A stretch of DNA of 20,944 nucleotides from NCBI GenBank assembly GCA_051891195.1, contig JBJFEZ010000004.1, forward strand, positions 1-20,944. Direction: 5' to 3'. Positions 15,504-20,944 of the stretch are shown here, in pieces (position 1 is the stretch's first letter; the number at the start of each line of letters is the position of its first letter). The notes under the pieces were generated by a model. That model did not search any database, had not been told where the DNA came from, and was given only the letters and a program-made list of their open reading frames with translations. The position numbers and the translations under genes were made by a program. Source of the DNA: CAG-273 sp051891195 (GTDB lineage: Bacteria; Bacillota; Clostridia; TANB77; CAG-508).

Positions 15504-16766
15504 TTAATGAAGTTCTAAAAATTCAATTTCTTTTTTTTCATATTCTTCTGGCTTTAACCCTACTTTATCCCTCATATGATCTATTAATAAAACTATAACA
15601 ATAGTTGATATGCATCCTATAACTAAAATTGCATTTGAAGCTGTTGTTATTTTAAGTATCATAGAAGCAAGTAATGTTATTAATGCTTTAACTAAACTTT
15701 CTGTTAAATTATATGCTAAAGTGATTTTTTCTCTTAGAGAAGATGTTGTAAAATTATTTAAATATCTTTTTATTAATGTGTAAAAAGCTCCTTTAGCAAT
15801 ATATTGCAATAAGAATAAAATTAATACTATTGTTAAAATAACGCCAAAAGGCAAATCTCCTAACATAAAAAATCCTAATATTATACAAGAAATTGCTGTT
15901 GGTATAGATAACACTCCTAATGTTTTATTTCTATATCTATTATGTATTTTATTTTGTTTTTTGGCTGAAACTCCTGATATTATTTCAAGTGCAGCAAATA
16001 TTATTCCAAAGTACTGTTCAGAAACTTGTAATTGTTCTAAAATTCCACTTCTTAAGCTTACTAATGACAATAAAGCAGAAAAAACTGCTCCAAATGCAAA
16101 TAAGCACTTAAGTCTCTTAGATTGTAACATATATTTAAAAGAATATTTTAAATTTTTAAGATATTGCTTCGTAGTAAGTTTCTCTTCACCTGTTTTAGAT
16201 ATATCTTCAAATCCAAAAGATAAAATTGTAGAGATTATGCAACAAATTAAGCATAATATAAATGGCAAATATCCATTTATTATATATAAAAATCCTGAAG
16301 CTACAGAAGTTATTGCATTTATATAATAATACCATGAACTTCCTTTTCCATCTATTTTTGAAAACAAATGCCCTCTTTCTTCATTTTTAGGTAAACTATC
16401 ATATAAAAGATTGGTTTCAACAACACCTTTAATATTATATGCTATAGCTGATAGTAGTTGCCCTAATAGTACATATATTAAATTTTGAGCTATAATATAG
16501 CTTAAGATTGAAAATGCATTAATCATATTCGCAATTATTAAGCTTTTTCTTTTTCCTAATTTATATGATAATGCTGTTAATGGCATTAATAATGCTACTT
16601 TAAAAATAGGATAAAAAGCTTCTGCTAATAATACATCTGAAGCACTAAATCCTTTTATTTGAGTTAAAAATATAAAATTTATTGAATAATAAAACAATAA
16701 ATCCCAGGATAGCATTTTATATATGGGATATAGCTTTATATTACGTTCTTCTTTTGTTTCGTTCAA
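15504..16766 (-). CDS. MFS-type membrane transporter
   Basis: This 420-residue, very hydrophobic protein has about 12 predicted membrane segments in two halves with a charged central loop (about residues 188-215). The loop between helices 2 and 3 reads YKLGKRKSLI, the loose MFS motif-A position (G-x-x-x-x-K/R). The substrate is not recognisable. The start is taken as TTG at 16764-16766: the bases GGTGAT just before it match the extended anti-ribosome sequence at proper spacing, and the mapped promoter would begin the RNA at about 16776, so a TTG at 16778 would not be transcribed. It is transcribed divergently from the GT51 gene and has its own promoter. Confidence 0.8.
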   Translation of the reverse strand: MNETKEERNIKLYPIYKMLSWDLLFYYSINFIFLTQIKGFSASDVLLAEAFYPIFKVALLMPLTALSYKLGKRKSLIIANMINAFSILSYIIAQNLIYVLLGQLLSAIAYNIKGVVETNLLYDSLPKNEERGHLFSKIDGKGSSWYYYINAITSVASGFLYIINGYLPFILCLICCIISTILSFGFEDISKTGEEKLTTKQYLKNLKYSFKYMLQSKRLKCLFAFGAVFSALLSLVSLRSGILEQLQVSEQYFGIIFAALEIISGVSAKKQNKIHNRYRNKTLGVLSIPTAISCIILGFFMLGDLPFGVILTIVLILFLLQYIAKGAFYTLIKRYLNNFTTSSLREKITLAYNLTESLVKALITLLASMILKITTASNAILVIGCISTIVIVLLIDHMRDKVGLKPEEYEKKEIEFLELH

Positions 16767-16782
16767 ATTTATCACCAATAAA

Positions 16783-16812
16783 ATTATATAGATAATTGTA
16801 GTAAAATGTCAA
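16783..16812 (-). promoter_or_regulatory. Promoter of the MFS transporter gene
   Basis: Minus strand: TTGACA (16807-16812), 18-base spacer, TATAAT (16783-16788). Both boxes are consensus. Transcription should start near 16776, leaving only about 10 bases before the TTG start codon. Confidence 0.8.
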
Positions 16813-16906
16813 TAAAAATATAATATATATTTTTAAGAATTTTGTAGCTTTTTATTAAAATTAACGTTATAATGAATTTATAAATTAAATGTAGGAGAAT
16901 TTATTG

Positions 16907-17614
16907 ATGTTTAAATTAATAAAAAGAATTATAGTTATTATTTTAGTTGTAATTTTAATTGGAACCGGATTTATTATATATCAAGGTCATAAATTATATA
17001 AAGATGCTTTATATACTATCAGTTTATCAGAAAAAATTGCTCAAATACAAGCTGACAATAGCTATGTTAAATTAAATAGCTTACCTGTTGATTACAAGAA
17101 TGCTGTAATTTCTGTAGAAGACCATCGTTTCTATAAACACGGTCCTATTGATGTCATTGCCATTGCTAGAGCTATATTTTCTAATGTACGTTCTGGAGAA
17201 CTTTTAGAAGGTGGTAGCACTATTACCCAACAAGTAGCCAAAAATTTATACTTTATAAGCGCTGATTCAAACTCTCTATATAGAAAAATAGCTGAAATTT
17301 TTATGGCTTATGATTTAGAAAAAGCTTATGAAAAAGATGAAATTTTAGAGTTTTATATAAATACAATTTATTTTGGAGATGGATATTATGGTATTGAAGA
17401 AGCTTGTAATGGATACTTAGATAAAAATGCTAAAGATATGAATTTATATGAAGCAACAATGATGGCAGGAATTCCAAATGCACCAAGTGTTTATGCCCCT
17501 ACTGCTAATTTAGATTTAACATTAAGTAGACAGAGAAAAGTTATTTCTACTATGGTAGAAAATGAATATATTATCCAAGAAAAGGCTGATGAGTTAATTG
17601 CTATGCAGCATTAA
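16907..17614 (+). CDS. Monofunctional peptidoglycan glycosyltransferase (GT51)
   Basis: This 235-residue protein has one N-terminal membrane anchor (about residues 6-25) and an extracellular GT51 domain that polymerises lipid II into glycan strands. The catalytic motif SVEDHRFYKHGPID (69-82) gives Glu71; GGSTITQQVAKN (102-113), RKIAEIFMAYDLEKAYEKDEILEFYIN (126-152, second Glu130) and GYYGIEEA (159-166) follow. No transpeptidase domain is present, so it resembles MtgA/SgtA enzymes rather than class A penicillin-binding proteins. The ATG at 16907 is preferred over TTG at 16904 because AGGAG at 16893-16897 is well spaced. A TATAAT at 16868-16873 may be its -10, without a clear -35. It is divergent from the MFS gene. 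Confidence 0.92.
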   Translation: MFKLIKRIIVIILVVILIGTGFIIYQGHKLYKDALYTISLSEKIAQIQADNSYVKLNSLPVDYKNAVISVEDHRFYKHGPIDVIAIARAIFSNVRSGELLEGGSTITQQVAKNLYFISADSNSLYRKIAEIFMAYDLEKAYEKDEILEFYINTIYFGDGYYGIEEACNGYLDKNAKDMNLYEATMMAGIPNAPSVYAPTANLDLTLSRQRKVISTMVENEYIIQEKADELIAMQH

Positions 17615-17660
17615 ATTTTGCTTAAAATACAGCTGTTAAACGTTTAAAGCGAATCTTAGT

Positions 17661-17689
17661 TTGACTTTATTTTAAAAATATAGTATAAT
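17661..17689 (+). promoter_or_regulatory. Promoter of the duplicated-hairpin membrane protein
   Basis: TTGACT (17661-17666), 17-base spacer, TATAAT (17684-17689): nearly perfect sigma-A promoter. Transcription should start near 17696, giving a leader of about 86 bases. Confidence 0.8.
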
Positions 17690-17695
17690 TAAAGT

Positions 17696-17778
17696 GTAAC
17701 ATATTTTGTTACGCCTTTGAAATATTTTTATAAAAAATTTTCGGAGGCGTGATCCTCCGAAATAATTTTGGGGAGGAT
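17696..17778 (+). promoter_or_regulatory. Switch-like leader with competing pairings over the ribosome site
   Basis: Three pairings compete. ACGCCT (17711-17716) pairs with AGGCGT (17745-17750). TTTCGGAGG (17739-17747) pairs with CCTCCGAAA (17754-17762), a 9-bp hairpin. ATCCTCC (17752-17758) pairs with GGAGGAT (17772-17778), which hides the ribosome site of the ATG at 17782. The first and third can coexist (site closed); the second excludes both (site open). A further small hairpin GTAAC/GTTAC (17696-17712) overlaps the first arm. No known riboswitch class is recognised. Confidence 0.45.
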
Positions 17779-17781
17779 TTT

Positions 17782-18492
17782 ATGAAGAAATTGCAACAAT
17801 ATGGCGTTTGTACATTGATGTGGGCTATAATCTTGATATTCATTTCAGTATTATGCCAAATAGGCAACTGGCCTGACAATTTTTTAGCCAAAACAATGTT
17901 TTGGTTCCTGCCTTCTATAATTTCATTCTTTTTTGGAATGATGATAGAGACAGAATGTTTTGAAATGGCAGATGCCGTTCCAGAAAAAGGCTATCACTGT
18001 ATCGCAGCTATCTTTTTTGGTATTATCATTTTATCGTTTTCAGTTATCAGCAATATAAAGCATTGGCCCCACGATTGGCTGTATGAAACTCTAACTTGGT
18101 GGCCTATCTCTATATTCAGTTTTTATCTTGGAATGAGAACTGAGGCAATTTGGGACAAGTTAGAAGAGAAAAAAACTGAAGATTATGATTACGATGATGA
18201 TGACGAGGAAAAAGAGGAAAAAGAGAAAAAAGAGAAAAAAGAAGAAAAAGTCCACTTAGCATCCAGCAACGCCAGCGACTCCAGCGAAAATAATGATTGT
18301 TCTGTTTCTATAGTTACTACTCAGAAAAATATTAAGGATAAGATTCAGAACGCAGAAGTCCAAGATGTGGAGTTTCTAGACATTGTTGAAGAAGATACTA
18401 GTCATAAAGGAAAGCAAGTGCCTAAGATCCACACTTTTGATTGGTCAGACTTTGACGATTTTGATTGGTCGGACTTTGACGATGACAATTAA
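17782..18492 (+). CDS. Unrecognised membrane protein: duplicated helical hairpin plus acidic repetitive tail
   Basis: This 236-residue protein is not recognised. Residues 1-125 hold four membrane helices in two matching halves: NWPDNFL...FWFLPSIISFFFGMMIETE (29-58) aligns with HWPHDWL...TWWPISIFSFYLGMRTE (94-121), with Trp30-Gly52 and Trp95-Gly117 both 22 residues apart. The rest is a charged tail: an Asp run, five EEK/EKK triplets (142-156), a Ser/Asn patch, and a near-exact double repeat FDWSDFDD at 219-234. No signal peptide or catalytic motif is seen. The ATG at 17782 is chosen for its GGGGAGG site; a GTG at 17749 lies within the leader hairpin. G+C and codon choice look higher than in neighbours, suggesting acquisition. 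Own promoter and terminator make it a single-gene unit. Confidence 0.85.
   Translation: MKKLQQYGVCTLMWAIILIFISVLCQIGNWPDNFLAKTMFWFLPSIISFFFGMMIETECFEMADAVPEKGYHCIAAIFFGIIILSFSVISNIKHWPHDWLYETLTWWPISIFSFYLGMRTEAIWDKLEEKKTEDYDYDDDDEEKEEKEKKEKKEEKVHLASSNASDSSENNDCSVSIVTTQKNIKDKIQNAEVQDVEFLDIVEEDTSHKGKQVPKIHTFDWSDFDDFDWSDFDDDN
18205..18249 (+). repeat. Five tandem 9-bp units within the membrane-protein gene
   Basis: Units read GAGGAAAAA twice, GAGAAAAAA twice, then GAAGAAAAA, in frame, encoding EEK or EKK triplets (residues 142-156). Gain or loss of units would keep the frame. Confidence 0.85.
18436..18483 (+). repeat. Two tandem 24-bp units encoding FDWSDFDD
   Basis: 18436-18459 and 18460-18483 differ at one base (TCA versus TCG serine codon). 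The copies form most of the C-terminus of the membrane protein. Confidence 0.9.
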
Positions 18493-18495
18493 CTT

Positions 18496-18530
18496 CACCA
18501 AAAAAGCACCTATTTGGTGCTTTTTTGGTG
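18496..18530 (+). terminator. Terminator between the convergent membrane-protein and iscU genes
   Basis: A 15-bp perfect stem (CACCAAAAAAGCACC with GGTGCTTTTTTGGTG) with a TATTT loop lies 3 bases after the stop at 18492 and is followed by GTTTTC on the plus strand. It may also serve iscU from the other side. Confidence 0.85.
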
Positions 18531-18546
18531 GTTTTCTTAATACTTC

Positions 18547-18987
18547 TTATTCTTCACAATTTTCACAATGATGTTCTTTTAGTTTACATTTTTCTTTTAT
18601 TTCTTCTTCTGTTAATTTTCCTTCTTTTCTATAAAAATCTGCAATAGCTTTATGTATTGCCTCTTCAGCTAATACTGAGCAATGTAATTTAACCGGTGGA
18701 AGACCATCTAAAGCTTTAACAACATCTTTATTTTTTAGTTCAAGCGCCTCTTCTAAAGTTTTCCCCTTTATCATTTCTGTTGATATACTACTGCTTGCAA
18801 TAGCTGCACCACATCCAAAAGTTTTAAATTTTACATCTGTTATAATATTATCTTCTACTTTTATAAACACTTTCATTATATCTCCGCAAACTGGATTTCC
18901 AACCTCTCCAATTCCTGAAGCATTTTCTATTCTTCCAACATTTCTTGGGTTAGTATAATGTTCTACTACTTTTTCGGAATATTCCAT
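18547..18987 (-). CDS. iscU: Fe-S cluster assembly scaffold IscU/NifU N-terminal type
   Basis: This 146-residue cytoplasmic scaffold receives sulfur from the desulfurase encoded just upstream and assembles Fe-S clusters. The three conserved cysteines are Cys34 (NPVCGD, with Asp36), Cys59 (FGCGAA) and Cys103 (KLHCSVLAEEA, with His102 before it). The C-terminal tail adds three cysteines (CKLKEHHCENC), an ending shared by several clostridial NifU-like proteins from memory. It lies 2 bases after iscS, with an AGGAGG site in the iscS end. Length and motifs are normal for the clostridial IscS-IscU pair. Confidence 0.93.
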   Translation of the reverse strand: MEYSEKVVEHYTNPRNVGRIENASGIGEVGNPVCGDIMKVFIKVEDNIITDVKFKTFGCGAAIASSSISTEMIKGKTLEEALELKNKDVVKALDGLPPVKLHCSVLAEEAIHKAIADFYRKEGKLTEEEIKEKCKLKEHHCENCEE

Positions 18988-18989
18988 TT

Positions 18990-20171
18990 TTATTTATTTC
19001 CTCCTTCAATAAATTCTTCCCATAAAGGTGACATTTTTCTTAATCTATTTACTATTTCTACTAAATTTGCTATTAAGTAATCAATTTCTTCTTTTGTGTT
19101 ATACTTTCCTATTGAAATACGAAGTGAACCATGTGCAATTTCGTGTGGTAAGCCTATTGCAAGTAATACGTGAGATGGATCTAATGAACCAGAGGTACAA
19201 GCACTACCACTTGAAGCACAAATTCCCTTTAAGTCTAAGTTTAAAAGCAATCCTTCTCCTTCAATAAATCTAAATGAAATATTACTGTTTCCAGGTAGTC
19301 TTTGTAAAGGATCTCCATTTATTTTTATATATGGTATTTTTTCTTTTACCTGTGTTTCGTAATAATCTCTTAAATCTTTAATTTTTTTATTATGTTCTTC
19401 TAATGAAGAATATGCTAATTCTAATGCCTTTCCAATTCCTACTATTCCTGCTACATTTTCTGTTCCTGCTCTTTTGCCTCTCTCTTGATGCCCCCCTGAA
19501 ATATACTTTTTAAATTTTACACCTGTTCTTACATATAAAGCGCCTATTCCTTTTGGTGCATAAAATTTATGACCAGATAAAGAAAGACTGTCTATATTTA
19601 ATTCTTGCACATTTATTTTTATACTTCCAACAGCTTGTACAGCATCTGTATGAAAATAAATATTATGCTTTTTTGCAATTTCTCCAATTTCTTTTATTGG
19701 TTGAATTGTTCCAATTTCATTATTAGCAAACATTACTGAAATTAAAATTGTATTTGGTTTTATTGCATTCTGCAATTCTTCTAAATTTATTATACCATTT
19801 TCATTTACTGAAATATAACTTACTTCAAATCCTTCTTGTTCTAATTCTTTACAAGTTTCTAAAACAGCAGGATGCTCTATTTTTGATGTAATAATATGAT
19901 TTCCTTTATTTTTATAGCTATGTGCTATTCCTTTAATTGCTGTGTTATCGCTTTCACTACCACCAGCAGTAAAATAAATTTCAGAAGGTTTACAATTTAA
20001 TACTTTTGCAACTTTTTCTCTTGCTTCTTCAATAGCTTTTCTTGATTCTCTACCAAGCTTATATATAGAAGATGCATTTCCATAATTCTCTTTTAAATAT
20101 GGTAATATTTCCTTTAAAACTTCATCATCTAGTCTTGTAGTTGCTGCATTATCAAAATATACATTTTCCAT
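18990..20171 (-). CDS. iscS: Cysteine desulfurase, IscS/NifS type
   Basis: This 393-residue pyridoxal-phosphate enzyme converts cysteine to alanine and passes the sulfur to the scaffold. It has the N-terminal YFDNAATT, His100 (stacking on the cofactor), Asp176 (HTDAVQAVG), the cofactor lysine Lys202 (SGHKFYAPKG) and the active-site Cys325 in SSGSACTSGSLDPSHVL, the long-loop class I pattern. The ATG at 20171 has an AAGGAG site. Its promoter and operator are at 20199-20240, so it is probably controlled by the Rrf2 protein encoded upstream and co-transcribed with iscU. Confidence 0.95.
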   Translation of the reverse strand: MENVYFDNAATTRLDDEVLKEILPYLKENYGNASSIYKLGRESRKAIEEAREKVAKVLNCKPSEIYFTAGGSESDNTAIKGIAHSYKNKGNHIITSKIEHPAVLETCKELEQEGFEVSYISVNENGIINLEELQNAIKPNTILISVMFANNEIGTIQPIKEIGEIAKKHNIYFHTDAVQAVGSIKINVQELNIDSLSLSGHKFYAPKGIGALYVRTGVKFKKYISGGHQERGKRAGTENVAGIVGIGKALELAYSSLEEHNKKIKDLRDYYETQVKEKIPYIKINGDPLQRLPGNSNISFRFIEGEGLLLNLDLKGICASSGSACTSGSLDPSHVLLAIGLPHEIAHGSLRISIGKYNTKEEIDYLIANLVEIVNRLRKMSPLWEEFIEGGNK

Positions 20172-20198
20172 AACTTTCTCCTTTTCATACTAAACTAA

Positions 20199-20240
20199 TA
20201 GGAATTATACTCTTTAATTCCTACTTTGTCAATAGGAATT
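20199..20240 (-). promoter_or_regulatory. iscS promoter with three alternating half-sites, probable Rrf2 operator
   Basis: Minus strand: TTGACA (20227-20232), 17-base spacer, TATAAT (20204-20209), both perfect. Half-sites on the plus strand are TAGGAATT (20199-20206), AATTCCTA (20216-20223) and TAGGAATT (20233-20240), with 9 bases between neighbours, so starts are 17 bases apart and orientation alternates. The -35 lies in the space between two half-sites and the -10 overlaps the third. An Rrf2/IscR-type repressor binding here would block polymerase. Confidence 0.75.
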
Positions 20241-20251
20241 AAAAATAAAAG

Positions 20252-20278
20252 AATAGAAGCTTGAAAAAAGCTTCTATT
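20252..20278 (-). terminator. Terminator overlapping the rrf2 stop codon
   Basis: AATAGAAGCTT pairs with AAGCTTCTATT (11 bp, 5-base loop), followed on the minus strand by CTTTTATTTTT. The TAG stop at 20274-20276 lies inside the stem. Confidence 0.75.
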
Positions 20279-20672
20279 TTATTAAATCTTCTAAAGTTTT
20301 ACTATCTATATATTCAGTTATAACATTGTCTAATCCGTTCCAAAATGAATACGTTTTACAACCTTGTTTTCTTGAACAATTTCCATCATCTGTTAAGCAA
20401 TATATAGGGGATAAATCTCCTTCTGTTGCTCTTAAAATATCTCCTACTATATATTCCTTTGGTTCTTTAGCTAACCTATATCCTCCTGAATTTCCTCTTG
20501 CACTTTCTAAAAAGCCAGCTTTATTTAATAATGCCACTATTTGTTCTAGATATTTAGTACTAATTTCTTGCCTTTTTGCAATGTCTTTTATTGTTATATA
20601 ATTTTTATCATTATTTGTTGCTAAATCTATCATTACTCTTAAAGCATATCTGCCTTTTGTAGATATTTTCAT
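20274..20672 (-). CDS. Rrf2-family transcriptional regulator, IscR-like
   Basis: This 132-residue DNA-binding protein starts MKISTKGRYALRVMIDLA, the Rrf2 signature, with a winged helix through residue 65 (IKDIAKRQEISTKYLEQI, SARGNSGGY). Three cysteines, Cys92, Cys99 and Cys105 (YCLTDDGNCSRKQGC), match the Fe-S-ligating set of IscR; CymR-type relatives lack them. This supports Fe-S sensing and control of the iscS-iscU unit next to it. The ATG at 20672 has a GGAGG site. No clear promoter lies between it and the tRNA terminator, so it may depend on read-through. Confidence 0.92.
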   Translation of the reverse strand: MKISTKGRYALRVMIDLATNNDKNYITIKDIAKRQEISTKYLEQIVALLNKAGFLESARGNSGGYRLAKEPKEYIVGDILRATEGDLSPIYCLTDDGNCSRKQGCKTYSFWNGLDNVITEYIDSKTLEDLIK

Positions 20673-20710
20673 TTTATTCCTCCAACATACATAGTTCCAT
20701 AGAAAAGAAA

Positions 20711-20739
20711 AACTTACGAACTTTTATAGTTCGCAAGTT
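20711..20739 (-). terminator. Terminator of the tRNA unit
   Basis: On the minus strand AACTTGCGAAC pairs with GTTCGTAAGTT (one G-U pair), followed by TTTTCTTTTC, about 10 bases after the tRNA-Tyr end. It separates the tRNAs from the rrf2 gene. Confidence 0.75.
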
Positions 20740-20748
20740 ACTTTTAAG

Positions 20749-20834
20749 TGGTGGGCAGGGATGGATTCGAACCATCGTACTCGTATGAGAACAGATTTAC
20801 AGTCTGCCGCCTTTAGCCACTCGGCCACCTGCCC
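20749..20834 (-). tRNA. tRNA-Tyr (anticodon GTA)
   Basis: An 86-base class II tRNA with acceptor GGGCAGG/CCTGCCC, encoded ACCA end, D-loop GCCGAGTGGC, anticodon loop CTGTAAA and the long variable arm expected of bacterial tRNA-Tyr, then the GGTTCGAATCC T-arm. All arms pair. Confidence 0.95.
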
Positions 20835-20873
20835 TTTTACTTTTAATTATCAAAATTACTATTAATTTTGATT

Positions 20874-20944
20874 TGGTGCGCCATCAAGGATTCGAACCTT
20901 GGACCAACCGGTTATGAGCCGGTTGCTCTGACCAACTGAGCTAA
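20874..20944 (-). tRNA. tRNA with CAT anticodon (Met, or Ile2), 5' end cut off
   Basis: D-arm TAGCTCAGTTGGTCAGAGC, anticodon stem ACCGG/CCGGT with loop CTCATAA, T-arm CAAGG/CCTTG with TTCGAAT, and 3' acceptor ATGGCGC plus A and encoded CCA. The first acceptor bases lie beyond the window. CAT could be elongator Met or lysidine-modified Ile2; an initiator is unlikely because its three G-C pairs at the base of the anticodon stem are absent. Confidence 0.9.

Noticed and set aside
15499..15523. AT-only inverted repeat at the end of the MFS gene as a terminator
   Set aside because: Stem is A/T only, with no T run beyond it, and lies within coding sequence.
17636..17647. 12-bp palindrome TTAAACGTTTAA after the GT51 gene
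   Set aside because: Perfect but AT-rich, with no loop, T run or second copy, so neither a terminator nor a supported operator.
17749..17781. GTG at 17749 as start of the membrane protein
   Set aside because: It lies in the leader hairpin and the ATG at 17782 has its own GGGGAGG site.
1..20944. CRISPR array, insertion sequence, prophage or defence island
   Set aside because: No regularly spaced repeats, transposase, integrase, phage or known defence genes are present.

Overview
The window reads as chromosome of a low-GC, endospore-forming Clostridia-type Firmicute, probably an uncultured gut lineage. The basis is the AT-rich third codon positions, AGGAGG ribosome sites before nearly every gene, a cotJ spore-coat operon, a short RelQ-type alarmone synthetase and a clostridial-style fab/acc gene order. 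Code 11 fits throughout. Almost all genes lie on the minus strand; only a GT51 glycosyltransferase gene (16907-17614) and an unrecognised membrane protein gene (17782-18492) are on the plus strand.

Lipid block (1-8950, minus): tetR, acyl-CoA synthetase 2 and a terminator, then acyl-CoA synthetase 1 followed without a gap by birA, fabD, fabG, fabF, accB, fabZ and accC (cut by the window edge). Each synthetase gene is preceded by the same 22-bp operator, placed at the same distance from the same -10 box. This ties both genes, and through acyl-CoA synthetase 1 possibly the whole fatty-acid synthesis cluster, to one regulator, most simply the adjacent TetR protein. fabH, acpP and fabK, which often head such clusters, are not in the window; an acyl-CoA synthetase and a very short biotin ligase stand at the head instead.

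Middle (8951-16766, minus): a non-coding stretch with strong hairpins, a small alarmone synthetase, the cotJA-cotJB-cotJC operon with Cys-rich extensions on CotJA and CotJB, a pyruvate kinase without its C-terminal domain, glycogen phosphorylase and an MFS transporter with an almost absent mRNA leader.

Right part (16907-20944): a monofunctional peptidoglycan glycosyltransferase; a protein with four membrane helices built from a duplicated helical hairpin, with a charged repetitive tail, in a gene visibly richer in G+C than its neighbours and preceded by a leader with three mutually exclusive pairings, one of which hides the ribosome site; then an Fe-S assembly set (Rrf2 regulator, IscS-type desulfurase, IscU-type scaffold) with three evenly spaced operator half-sites on the iscS promoter; and two tRNA genes (Tyr and a CAT-anticodon tRNA, the latter cut by the window edge).

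The most unusual items are the shared TetR-type operators, the duplicated membrane protein with its switch-like leader, the C-domain-less pyruvate kinase, the structured non-coding stretch at 9075-9197, and the alternating half-site array before iscS. No CRISPR array, insertion sequence, prophage or recognisable defence system was seen.
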